DNA of 64,000 nt from Flammeovirgaceae bacterium 311 (GTDB taxonomy: Bacteria > Bacteroidota > Bacteroidia > Cytophagales > Cyclobacteriaceae), in contig CP004371.1 of NCBI GenBank assembly GCA_000597885.1, forward strand, positions 2,992,501 to 3,056,500, in the 5' to 3' direction. Made by a program: the position numbers and the translations under genes. The notes under the pieces are model-generated. The model saw only the letters and a list, made by a program, of their open reading frames with translations. It was not told the DNA's origin and searched no databases. The stretch's first letter is position 1. Every line of letters starts with the position of its first letter. Of this stretch, positions 8,128 to 16,259 are shown piece by piece.

Positions 8128-8316
8128 TTACCCCCCGCAGCCAAGGTTTTTCTTAAAGTCTCTGCTGCTCATGCCGCCAAAGGGATTTTCACCCTCTTCC
8201 TCCTCTGCCTGCACTGCTTTTCCCTGTTTAGCCTCTTCCGGGGATGGCTTTTGCTGCTGCTCCTTTATTTTATTTTCTTCAGTAGAAGATTTTGTCTTGT
8301 TTTCTGATGCTTCCAT
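8128..8316 (-). CDS. Small charged protein ending in Cys-Gly-Gly
   Basis: 62 aa, hydrophilic, with no signal peptide. The first ~40 residues are rich in Lys, Glu, Gln and Ser and look disordered. The C-terminus, NPFGGMSSRDFKKNLGCGG, looks constrained, with the single Cys third from the end. The gene is divergent from feoA, 164 bp away, so a shared regulatory region and a link to iron handling are possible. I cannot name a family. The ATG start and the compositional shift toward the C-terminus support a real gene, but the short length leaves doubt. Confidence 0.55.
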   Translation of the reverse strand: MEASENKTKSSTEENKIKEQQQKPSPEEAKQGKAVQAEEEEGENPFGGMSSRDFKKNLGCGG

Positions 8317-8480
8317 TTTCTATTAAGTTTATCTCCATAAGGTATACGGATGTAATAATAATGGTGTTTTAGCCTATGTTTTAGAGAACTTGGCACCCTG
8401 GTGTGCTGTTGCAGATTTATTACCAGCCAGTTGGAATATTGCTGTAGTTGGTAGAACTTTGCAACGCTTTTTAAAAGAGC

Positions 8481-8711
8481 ATGAAAATAAACCTGAAACA
8501 GCGAAACGTAGCAGACCTGAAGCAGGGCGAAAAAGGCATCATTGCCAATATGCGCCCGAACAGCCTCTACCTGAAGCTGCTTGAAATGGGCTGTTTGCCC
8601 GGTACTGAAGTTAGCCTGAAATTAACAGGTGATCCGCTGTGCATAACCGTGGGAGGCCACGATTTATCACTGCGCATGGTCGAGGCACAAAGCCTAGCCC
8701 TGGTTGAGTAG
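8481..8711 (+). CDS. feoA: Ferrous iron transport protein A
   Basis: 76 aa, a single SH3-like FeoA domain: ADLKQGEKGIIANM, then LYLKLLEMGCLPGTEV and a final basic/hydrophobic strand (LSLRMVEAQSLALVE). FeoA is a small cytoplasmic partner needed for FeoB-mediated Fe2+ uptake. Its stop codon lies 7 bp before the feoB ATG, so the two are almost certainly one transcript. The upstream 164 bp has no sequence I can call a Fur box with confidence. Confidence 0.92.
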   Translation: MKINLKQRNVADLKQGEKGIIANMRPNSLYLKLLEMGCLPGTEVSLKLTGDPLCITVGGHDLSLRMVEAQSLALVE

Positions 8712-8718
8712 GTCCCAT

Positions 8719-10821
8719 ATGCCAATAAAGTCCAATCCAAAAATAGCCTTAATAGGCAACCCGAACTCTGGAAAATCAAGCCTTTTTAATCAACTGACAG
8801 GGCTTAACCAAAAAGTAGGAAATTTTCCGGGAGTTACCATCGACAAGCGAACCGGACAGTGCCGGCTCGATGAATACATTACTGCCCAGATCATAGATTT
8901 ACCAGGCACCTACAGCCTTTATGCACGCTGTGCCGAGGAAAAGACTGCCCTGGAGGTACTTAATGATCCGAAGAGCCCCTTCTTTCCCGACCTGCTGATC
9001 TTTATTGCCGATGCTTCCAACCTGAAACGCAACCTCCTGCTGTTCTCTCAGGTAAAAGACCTGGGTGTACCGGTGGTATTGGCCCTCAATATGCTTGATG
9101 TAGCTCGCCAGGCAGGCATTAGCGTGCAGGCCAGCCGGCTGCAGGAGCTGCTGGGTGTGCAGGTGGTAACCATTAACGCCCGCAGTGGCGAGGGGCTGGA
9201 TAAGCTGAAGTACATCATGACGAACCCGGTTCGTAAGGAAGAAGATGTATTTTATAATGTATATCCCCTGGCGCCTAAAGCCATCGATGAGGTAAAAGCC
9301 CAGTTCTCCATTACCAATAACTACAGCGCCTGGCAGCTGCTGCAGCAGGGTAGCCAGGGTGCACAGCTGCAGCCGCAGGATCAGGAGGAGCTCCTGAAAA
9401 TTTGCAATAAGTATCGCTTTCATTCAGAAGAACTGCAGGCGCGCGAAACCATTGGCAGGTATCAGCAGATACACAGCATTCTGGCCAGGGCTAGCCGGCA
9501 ATCGCGCACCAACAAAGCTACCCAGCTGCTGAACAAATGTGATGCAGTGCTTACGCACCCGCTTTGGGGGCATTTAAGTTTCCTGGGCCTCCTGTTCCTG
9601 CTGTTCCAGATGGTGTTCTGGCTGGGCAATGCACCGCTCCCCCTACTGGATTCAGCCTGGAGTTCGGTAGCTTCCGGAGTAGACAATCTGTTGCCTAACA
9701 ACTGGTTTGGCAGCCTGCTCACTACAGCTTTGTTACCTGCCATAGGAGGCGTGCTGCTCTTTCTGCCGCATTTGCTGGTATTCTTTACCCTGATGGCACT
9801 GCTGGAAGAAAGCGGCTATATGTCGCGCGTAATGCTGCTGATGGATAAGCTGATGCGCCGCTTTGGCCTTAATGGCCGCAGTGCTATCCCACTGCTTTCT
9901 ACAGCAGCCTGCAGTATTCCTGCCCTGCTGGCCAATAAAGACTGCAGCTGCTGGCAGGAGCGTGCCAAACAGATCTTTGTGGCACCGCTGGTGAACTGCT
10001 CTCCCCGCCTGCCCGTTTACATTATCCTGATCGGCCTGTTTGTGCCCTCTGTTTCCGTTCTTGGCTTTTTAAGCCTGCAGGGGCTGGTGCTGCTGGCCAT
10101 GTATGGCTTTAGTTTCTTTGCCGCCATTTTATCTTCTCTGGTGCTTAAGCTTATGCTGAAGGTAAAGGCCGAAGATACTTTTGTGATGGAGCTGCCCTAC
10201 TTTACCCGCCCCTACTGGCGCGATATCTGGCATGTGGTACGGGTAAACCTTTCTGAAATTGGCCTAAGAACTGTGCGGGTTGTATTACCGGTGTCGGTTT
10301 TTATCTGGCTGCTGCTTCATGTGCATGCCGGCCACCGCACTACCGATACCCCTGTTGCTGAAGCACCCGAGCTGCGACAATCGCAGGTTTTCCCGGCGGG
10401 CATGGAGCTAAGGGCAGAGGTAGCTCCGGCGCAGAGCCTTGCCGGCAAATTAGGCCGTATCATCGCCCCCACTGTAGAACCCCTGGGGTTTGACTGGCAG
10501 GTTGGCCTGGCGGTATTAAGCTCTTTTGCAGCCCGCGAGGCATTTGTAGGAAGCCTGGCAACACTTTCGAGCCAGAACGCCGAAGGAGAAAAGAGCCTGC
10601 TGACACGCATCCGTCTGAAGAACCAGCCTGAAGGCAAACCGCTGGTACCACCTATGCTGCTGTCGCTGCTGGTCTTTTATGCCTTTGCCATGCAGTACTT
10701 TCACATGGCGGGCACGGTATTAAAGCAATCGCCTTTCTGGTGGGCTCCCCTGCTGCAGCTTATGTATATGACAGCACTTGCCTACGCCTCGGCCTTTGTA
10801 GTGAATTACCTGTTCAGCTAG
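8719..10821 (+). CDS. feoB: Ferrous iron transporter FeoB
   Basis: 700 aa from the ATG at 8719; an in-frame TTG five codons earlier overlaps feoA and is not preferred. The N-terminal G domain has G1 GNPNSGKS (13-20), the switch region VTIDKRTG, G3 DLPGTYSL (from 60) and G4 NMLD (124-127). A helical spacer follows, then a membrane region from about residue 275 with the paired Gate segments (LLPAIGGVLLFLPHLLVFF and LLSTAACSIPALLANKDC). A periplasmic or loop insertion around residues 535-575 is Pro/Ala/Glu-rich. It imports Fe2+ through the inner membrane, driven or gated by nucleotide binding. Second gene of feoAB. Confidence 0.95.
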   Translation: MPIKSNPKIALIGNPNSGKSSLFNQLTGLNQKVGNFPGVTIDKRTGQCRLDEYITAQIIDLPGTYSLYARCAEEKTALEVLNDPKSPFFPDLLIFIADASNLKRNLLLFSQVKDLGVPVVLALNMLDVARQAGISVQASRLQELLGVQVVTINARSGEGLDKLKYIMTNPVRKEEDVFYNVYPLAPKAIDEVKAQFSITNNYSAWQLLQQGSQGAQLQPQDQEELLKICNKYRFHSEELQARETIGRYQQIHSILARASRQSRTNKATQLLNKCDAVLTHPLWGHLSFLGLLFLLFQMVFWLGNAPLPLLDSAWSSVASGVDNLLPNNWFGSLLTTALLPAIGGVLLFLPHLLVFFTLMALLEESGYMSRVMLLMDKLMRRFGLNGRSAIPLLSTAACSIPALLANKDCSCWQERAKQIFVAPLVNCSPRLPVYIILIGLFVPSVSVLGFLSLQGLVLLAMYGFSFFAAILSSLVLKLMLKVKAEDTFVMELPYFTRPYWRDIWHVVRVNLSEIGLRTVRVVLPVSVFIWLLLHVHAGHRTTDTPVAEAPELRQSQVFPAGMELRAEVAPAQSLAGKLGRIIAPTVEPLGFDWQVGLAVLSSFAAREAFVGSLATLSSQNAEGEKSLLTRIRLKNQPEGKPLVPPMLLSLLVFYAFAMQYFHMAGTVLKQSPFWWAPLLQLMYMTALAYASAFVVNYLFS

Positions 10822-10855
10822 TGCAGTGCAGCACCAGCTGACCAAGCTGTATTGG

Positions 10856-12625
10856 TCAGGCAGGCCAGAAGTATAAGATCAGCGGCACCCCCACGATAAT
10901 CATCCCTATCGTTAAGGGTAAGCCCATTTTCCAGTAATCGCTAAATTTATAGCCGCCCGGACCCATTACCAGGGTATTAGACTGATGCCCGATGGGAGTG
11001 AGAAAGGCACAGGAAGCGCCAACTGCGATGGCCATCAGAAACGGATCTGCTGAAATCTCCATGTCTGCCGCAATGTTAATTCCGATGGGAGCCATCAGTA
11101 CTGCGGTGGCAGCATTGTTGATCACATTAGAAAGGGCAACAGTAATGCTCATTACCAGCCCCAGGATGAGCCAGACGGGGTGGTGATCGCCCAGATGAAG
11201 GATCTGGTGGGTAATCAGATCGGCCGCACCACTGGTTTCAAAAGCCTCTCCCACGGGTATCATGGCAGCCAGCAGCACAATAATGGGCCAATCAATGCTG
11301 GTATACATATCCCGGAGGGGGAGTATGCCTACTATCACCATCACCACAGCAGCCATCATAAAAGCAACCTCTACCGGCAGCAGCTGGAGTACTACGGAAG
11401 CGATGGCAATTCCGAAAATACTAAGGGCAAAAAATATTTTACGGGGTTTACCAATCCTCAATTCTCTTTCGGCCAGGGGCAAACACTGCATGTTTGTGAT
11501 GGCATCTCTTAGGTTGATACGCTTTCCCTGCAGTAATAAAACATCTCCCTGCTTGAATTCGGTTTTGCCAATTCGCTGCCAGTACTGCTTCTCGCGCCTG
11601 GCAATGGCCAGCAGGTTTACACTAAAGCGCGCCCGCATGTTGATGCTGTAGGCCGTTTGCCCGATCAGTGGCGAATCGGCCATTACCACAGCTTCCATGG
11701 TATGTATTTCTTTTGAACCTTTGGCCTGCTTGCGCAGGGCATCACCCCCTAGCAGTTTGGCGCCGGTATTATCCACAAAGGTTTTCAAATCGTCGGTACC
11801 TGCCTCCAGGATCAGAATATCTCCGGCTCTTAGCTCCTCCAGCGGAGATGGGGCATGCAGGCGTACCCCATCTCTTAACAGACCCAGTGCCTGCACATCG
11901 GTATCGGAGAGAGAATTTATATCGCCGATCGGTAATCCACTCAACCTGGAGGTTTCGCCAACTTCTACCTCAGTAATATAGTTTTCTATCTGAAACAGCC
12001 TTTGCTCTGCATCCTGGGTCTGTCTTTTAGGCAGCAGCCGCCAGCCCAATAAACAGATAAAGGCGAGCCCGAGCAGTGCCAGGCAGATGCCCACAGGGGC
12101 AAAATCAAACATCCGGAAAGCATTGCCGGCCACATCGGCCCGGTAAATAGCAATGATGATGTTGGGCGGCGTGCCGATAAGGGTAATCATGCCTCCCAAA
12201 ATGGAGGAAAAAGCAATTGGCATCAGCAGGTAAGAGGGTGGATTACCGCTCTTTCTGGACAGATGGATGGCCACAGGCATGATGATGGCCAGGGCGCCAA
12301 TATTGTTCATGAAGGCAGAAGCAAAAGTAACAATCAGGCAAAGGATAAAGATTTGCAGAACCTGGTTCTGCCCAGTCCGGGCCAAAAGTCCGCCAACTAC
12401 ATCTACGAGCCCCGAGTGCTGCAAACCCCGGCTAATGATTAATACTGCTGCTACCGTAATCACCGCAGGGTGTCCAAATCCGGCAAAAGCGTTATCGGTA
12501 GGTACAATGCCAGTGATAACCAGCGTAAACAGTGCTAAAAAAGCTACAATATCGTATCGCAACTTCCCCCACACAAAAAATACCAGCGAAGCGATCAGTA
12601 CCAGAAAAACAATGAGTTGCTCCAT
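10856..12625 (-). CDS. SLC13/DASS-type anion symporter with two RCK-C domains
   Basis: 589 aa from the ATG at 12625, preferred over an upstream in-frame TTG at 12646. There are about a dozen hydrophobic segments in two blocks. Between them (about residues 205-370) lie two TrkA-C/RCK-C-like domains, including LSGLPIGDINSLSDTDVQAL and LIGQTAYSINMRARFSVNLL. The C-terminal motif GHQSNTLVMGPGGYKFSDYW and the helix-hairpin NNIGALAIIMPVAI are typical of Na+-coupled dicarboxylate/sulfate/phosphate carriers. The substrate cannot be assigned; sulfate or another inorganic anion is plausible for the RCK-bearing branch. It is convergent with feoB, 34 bp apart, with a stem-loop (10838-10859) across the junction. 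Confidence 0.9.
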   Translation of the reverse strand: MEQLIVFLVLIASLVFFVWGKLRYDIVAFLALFTLVITGIVPTDNAFAGFGHPAVITVAAVLIISRGLQHSGLVDVVGGLLARTGQNQVLQIFILCLIVTFASAFMNNIGALAIIMPVAIHLSRKSGNPPSYLLMPIAFSSILGGMITLIGTPPNIIIAIYRADVAGNAFRMFDFAPVGICLALLGLAFICLLGWRLLPKRQTQDAEQRLFQIENYITEVEVGETSRLSGLPIGDINSLSDTDVQALGLLRDGVRLHAPSPLEELRAGDILILEAGTDDLKTFVDNTGAKLLGGDALRKQAKGSKEIHTMEAVVMADSPLIGQTAYSINMRARFSVNLLAIARREKQYWQRIGKTEFKQGDVLLLQGKRINLRDAITNMQCLPLAERELRIGKPRKIFFALSIFGIAIASVVLQLLPVEVAFMMAAVVMVIVGILPLRDMYTSIDWPIIVLLAAMIPVGEAFETSGAADLITHQILHLGDHHPVWLILGLVMSITVALSNVINNAATAVLMAPIGINIAADMEISADPFLMAIAVGASCAFLTPIGHQSNTLVMGPGGYKFSDYWKMGLPLTIGMIIVGVPLILYFWPA

Positions 12626-12799
12626 ATAAAAAATATCGTTCAGCAATGATGTGTGCTGCAGGAGAAGCTATGCCTAGCATCATCCCCGGTGCATCTGTAG
12701 ATGTAGACTCCCCATACGGGGAATCATAGGGCCAGTTTCTTATTTAGCGGTTTAAGGGAATGGCATGGTTCAAAAAAAAGCAAAAGCATACTTCACCTG

Positions 12800-13273
12800 C
12801 TATTCATCCTTTTGCCGGTAATCAACTGGTATCAGGTTTCCGTGCTCATCCCTGATATGGGTTTCCATATTGGGAATGATATCTGTATTTTGAGCAGCGG
12901 CACAGCTCCAGTGAATACCAGTTTTATGTACCACAAAGGTAAAAATATTTCTGCGTAAGCCCGGCTGTGCTACACCACCAACCCGCGTTTGGCCGGATAA
13001 GCTCATCTTTGCCTGCACCACAGCGATATGTACTGCCAGGTATTTAACCTGGGTACGCACTACCTTAAGGGTAGAATTATCGAAAATCTTCTCTAAGCCG
13101 TATGCATGTGCTTTTTCAATATCCTGCCGCTTATGCCACCACAAGCCTGTAACATTAATGAACTCTGCATCCTCATCAAACAGAGAGGCCAGCTTTTGAG
13201 CATCTCTGTTATTCCAGGCTTCAGCAAAAACTGCCGGTATACTTTCGGGACTTTCTAAATGACTATATTTCAT
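12800..13273 (-). CDS. SnoaL/NTF2-like (SgcJ/EcaC-type) protein
   Basis: 157 aa from the ATG at 13273; the reading frame continues 35 codons upstream but the family pattern starts near PESIPAVFAEAWNNRDAQKL. That segment, followed by FDEDAEFINVTGLWWHKRQDI, is the usual opening of the SgcJ/EcaC group of cone-shaped NTF2-like proteins, which includes small-molecule-binding and isomerase-like members. No signal peptide. The C-terminal tail (HIRDEHGNLIPVDYRQKDE) goes beyond the core fold. It stands alone on the minus strand downstream of the glutamine cyclotransferase gene. Substrate unknown. Confidence 0.75.
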   Translation of the reverse strand: MKYSHLESPESIPAVFAEAWNNRDAQKLASLFDEDAEFINVTGLWWHKRQDIEKAHAYGLEKIFDNSTLKVVRTQVKYLAVHIAVVQAKMSLSGQTRVGGVAQPGLRRNIFTFVVHKTGIHWSCAAAQNTDIIPNMETHIRDEHGNLIPVDYRQKDE

Positions 13274-13405
13274 GGCAGAAATTCCTTTGTTCAGGCAACT
13301 GCGCCTGCTCCTTTCCAAATTTAGGGTTTTGTATGGCAGCCTTTCCATGCAGGTCTGCCGCATACAAGCTGCACACAACAGGATGTAAAGAACCGGCTTA
13401 CAGTA

Positions 13406-14212
13406 TCAGTTAAGCCTAAGGATAAATGCCTTTGGCCAACGTTTCCCGGTAATCAATAGGTCTCCTGTTGCTGGATTGTGGGCTATACCGTTCAGCACAC
13501 CGGCCCTGGAATAGGCGCTTTTAATTCTATTGACAATGTCTGTCAGATCCAGTTTTCCCACAACAGCCCCTGTGTGCGGATCTATCTTTAAGATATAGCT
13601 GGTCTCCCACTGGTTAGCATAGATGTAGTTATCAATGTACTCCAGCTCGTTCAGTGCTTCAACAGCTGCTCCTTCTTCATGTACAGCAAGGCTTTTTATA
13701 ACACGAAAGGTAAGGCTATCCATGAAATGTAGTTTACTGCTGCCATCGCTGACAATCAGGTGGTGTCCGTCTGTAGTAATGCCCCAGCCATCGAAGCTAT
13801 AGCTGAAGGTACCCAGCTCTTCAAATGAGCCAGCCCTGTAAATAAATCCCTTTTTATGCTTCCAGGTAAGCTGGTAAACCTTGTTGTTCAGGATCGTGAT
13901 TCCTTCACCAAAGTACTTTTTGTCCAGCACTACCTTTTTTTCCTGTCTGCCACTTTGCAGGTCCAGCTCTGCAATCCATGATTGGTTTGCGCCTGTACTT
14001 TCATATACCTTATCGCCATAATAAACCAGGCCCTGCGTATAGGCTTTCCGGTTATGCGAAAGCGACTTTTTAAGGGTATAGGAGATTAGGTTTTTGTTGC
14101 CTGCTTCCGGCATTGGCACATTGCTTTTTACAGGTCCGGGGCTGCACGACAAGCAGAGCACTATCAGGAAGCCATAGAACATGAAGGCTGCCATGAGCTT
14201 TAAGGAAGGCAT
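13406..14212 (-). CDS. Glutaminyl-peptide cyclotransferase, lipoprotein
   Basis: 268 aa from the ATG at 14212; a TTG 11 codons earlier is less likely. The N-terminus is a lipoprotein signal (FYGFLIVLCLSCSP). The mature part is the five-bladed beta-propeller of bacterial glutamine cyclotransferases: AYTQGLVYYGDKVYESTG, FGEGITILNNKVYQLTW, SFDGWGITTDG, LNELEYIDNYIYANQW and LNGIAHNPATGDLLITGK. The family converts N-terminal Gln of peptides to pyroglutamate. It is predicted at the periplasmic face or cell surface. The next minus-strand gene lies 132 bp downstream. Confidence 0.9.
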   Translation of the reverse strand: MPSLKLMAAFMFYGFLIVLCLSCSPGPVKSNVPMPEAGNKNLISYTLKKSLSHNRKAYTQGLVYYGDKVYESTGANQSWIAELDLQSGRQEKKVVLDKKYFGEGITILNNKVYQLTWKHKKGFIYRAGSFEELGTFSYSFDGWGITTDGHHLIVSDGSSKLHFMDSLTFRVIKSLAVHEEGAAVEALNELEYIDNYIYANQWETSYILKIDPHTGAVVGKLDLTDIVNRIKSAYSRAGVLNGIAHNPATGDLLITGKRWPKAFILRLN

Positions 14213-14446
14213 TAATTGTAGGAGATATACTTTATGACAAGGCAACAGCAGCTCAGGTTAAGTTAGGCGGTAAATAAGATTGGGATAGCAAAGCAGCCAC
14301 AGCCCCAGCACAATGAGGCAGCTCTTTTCATGAGCAGGCCCGGGCACGCTGATTAAATCTAAGAAATTATTTAATAACAGCCAGTGTTTCAGCTGAGGAG
14401 GCTCCAGGAGTGTTGGAAAAATCTGTGGACTCGGAAAAATTAATAC

Positions 14447-14454
14447 TATCTTTG
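14447..14454 (+). promoter_or_regulatory. Candidate -7 element TATCTTTG before the ABC-F gene
   Basis: TATCTTTG matches the TAnnTTTG -7 consensus of Bacteroidota primary sigma factor promoters and lies 20 bp before the ATG at 14475. A convincing -33 TTTG was not seen at the expected spacing; the best is CTGTGG at about 14423. Confidence 0.4.
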
Positions 14455-14474
14455 CAGGCTTATTTTAAAAAATC

Positions 14475-16118
14475 ATGATCTCAGTTGACGCAGTAAGTGT
14501 TGAGTTTAACGGTTCGGCCTTGTTCAGCAATGTTACCTTTAACATCAACGAAAACGATAGAATTGCACTGATGGGCAAGAATGGCGCCGGCAAGTCTACC
14601 CTGCTTAAGATTATTGCAGGCGTAAACAAGCCCACGCGTGGTAAAATATCGGCTCCTAAAGATGCTGTCATTGCCTACCTGCCCCAGCACCTGCTTACCG
14701 AAGACAAGTGCAGCGTGTTTGAAGAAGCCTCCAAAGCTTTTTCTAAAATCCTGGACATGAAAAGCAGGATGGATGCCCTGAACAAAGAGCTGGAAACCCG
14801 CACCGATTACGAGTCTGAAGAATACTACAAGATCATTGAGCAGGTAACAGAGCTTAGTGAAAAGTACTACTCCGTAGAAGAGATCAACTTTGATGCAGAG
14901 GTAGAAAAAACCTTAATGGGCCTGGGATTTGTAAGAACTGACTTTAACAGGCCTACCAGTGAGTTTAGCGGTGGCTGGCGCATGCGCATTGAGCTGGCAA
15001 AAATACTGCTGCAAAAGCCCGACCTGATCCTGCTCGATGAGCCCACCAACCACATGGATATTGAATCGATCCAGTGGCTGGAAGATTTCCTGGTTAACAA
15101 TGCCAAAGCAGTGATTGTGATCTCGCACGACAAAACCTTTGTAGACAACATTACCAACCGCACCATAGAGGTAACCATGGGCCGTATTTACGACTACAAA
15201 GTAAACTACAGCCATTACCTGGAGCTGCGCCGCGAACGTCGTGAGCAGCAGCAAAAGCAGTTCGACGACCAGCAAAAGCAGATTGCCGAAATCCAGGAGT
15301 TCATAGATCGCTTTAAAGGTACGTACTCCAAAACCCTGCAGGTACAATCGCGGGTTAAAATGCTGGAGAAAATAGAAATTGTGGAGGTAGATGAGGTAGA
15401 TACCTCACACCTGAACATCAAGTTTCCGCCTGCCCCCCGCTCCGGCACCTATCCGGTGGTGGTAGAAAGCTTAACAAAGAAATACGGCGACCATACGGTT
15501 TTCCGCGATGCCTCGCTCACAATTGAGCGTGGCCAGAAGGTGGCGTTTGTAGGTAAAAACGGCGAAGGTAAGTCTACGCTGGTAAAAGCCATTATGGGAG
15601 AGGTTGATTACGAAGGAAAACTCCAGCTGGGGCACAACAGCATGATCGGTTATTTTGCCCAGAACCAGGCTTCGTTGCTGGATGGTGAGCTAACTGTTTT
15701 TCAGACCATAGACCAGATTGCCGTGGGTGATATGCGCACCAAAATTAAGGACCTGCTGGGTGCTTTTATGTTTGGCGGCGATACCATTGAGAAAAAGGTA
15801 AAGGTGCTCTCCGGCGGCGAAAAAACCCGCCTGGCCATGATTAAACTGCTGCTGCAGCCGGTAAACCTCTTGATTCTCGATGAGCCTACCAACCACCTCG
15901 ACATCAAAACAAAGGACATCCTGAAAGAAGCTCTGAAAGCTTTTGACGGCACCCTTATCCTGGTATCGCACGACAGGGACTTTCTGGATGGCCTGGCCAC
16001 TAAAGTATTTGAGTTTGGCAACAAGCGTATCAGGGAGCACTTTGAGGACATTGGAGGCTTTTTACGCAATAAAAAGCTGGAAAACCTGCGCGAGATTGAA
16101 AGAACCGTGGCAAAGTAA
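14475..16118 (+). CDS. ABC-F family ATPase
   Basis: 547 aa with two ABC domains and no membrane segment. Domain 1 has Walker A GKNGAGKST (34-42), signature FSGGWRMR and Walker B LILLDEPTNHMD. Domain 2 has Walker A GKNGEGKST (from 360), signature LSGGEKTRLAM and Walker B LLILDEPTNHLD. Both EPTNH motifs keep the catalytic Glu. The charged linker between the domains (about 245-320, RRERREQQQKQFDDQQKQ) is the ABC-F interdomain arm that reaches into the ribosomal E site. It is probably a translation factor of the EttA/Uup type; an antibiotic-protection role cannot be excluded but nothing nearby points to it. Single gene ending in its own terminator. Confidence 0.93.
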   Translation: MISVDAVSVEFNGSALFSNVTFNINENDRIALMGKNGAGKSTLLKIIAGVNKPTRGKISAPKDAVIAYLPQHLLTEDKCSVFEEASKAFSKILDMKSRMDALNKELETRTDYESEEYYKIIEQVTELSEKYYSVEEINFDAEVEKTLMGLGFVRTDFNRPTSEFSGGWRMRIELAKILLQKPDLILLDEPTNHMDIESIQWLEDFLVNNAKAVIVISHDKTFVDNITNRTIEVTMGRIYDYKVNYSHYLELRRERREQQQKQFDDQQKQIAEIQEFIDRFKGTYSKTLQVQSRVKMLEKIEIVEVDEVDTSHLNIKFPPAPRSGTYPVVVESLTKKYGDHTVFRDASLTIERGQKVAFVGKNGEGKSTLVKAIMGEVDYEGKLQLGHNSMIGYFAQNQASLLDGELTVFQTIDQIAVGDMRTKIKDLLGAFMFGGDTIEKKVKVLSGGEKTRLAMIKLLLQPVNLLILDEPTNHLDIKTKDILKEALKAFDGTLILVSHDRDFLDGLATKVFEFGNKRIREHFEDIGGFLRNKKLENLREIERTVAK

Positions 16119-16177
16119 AGCTGCCACAGCTCAACTGCATTTATCTGATCAGCATACAATAATCTCTACTCATACAA

Positions 16178-16215
16178 AGGCCATGCATTGTAGCAAATGC
16201 ACGGCCTTTATTTAT
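16178..16215 (+). terminator. Terminator of the ABC-F gene
   Basis: A 13-bp stem with one mismatch (16178-16190 with 16199-16211) ends in CCTTTATTT. It lies 60 bp after the ABC-F stop codon. Confidence 0.75.
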
Positions 16216-16259
16216 TGTGGGTGGCACTGAACCACTACACTGTTTAGTACAAGCCGGCA

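Noticed and set aside
7864-8156. Two short frames over the inverted repeat
   Set aside because: Their sequence is dictated by the repeat arms and they are on opposite strands.
10838-10859. Stem-loop CTGACCAA/TTGGTCAG between feoB and the SLC13 gene, as terminator
   Set aside because: It has no U run in either direction and includes the stop codon of the minus-strand gene, so a terminator call is not supported.
14475-16118. ABC-F protein as antibiotic resistance determinant
   Set aside because: The arm and context fit a housekeeping translation factor; nothing nearby suggests resistance or transfer.
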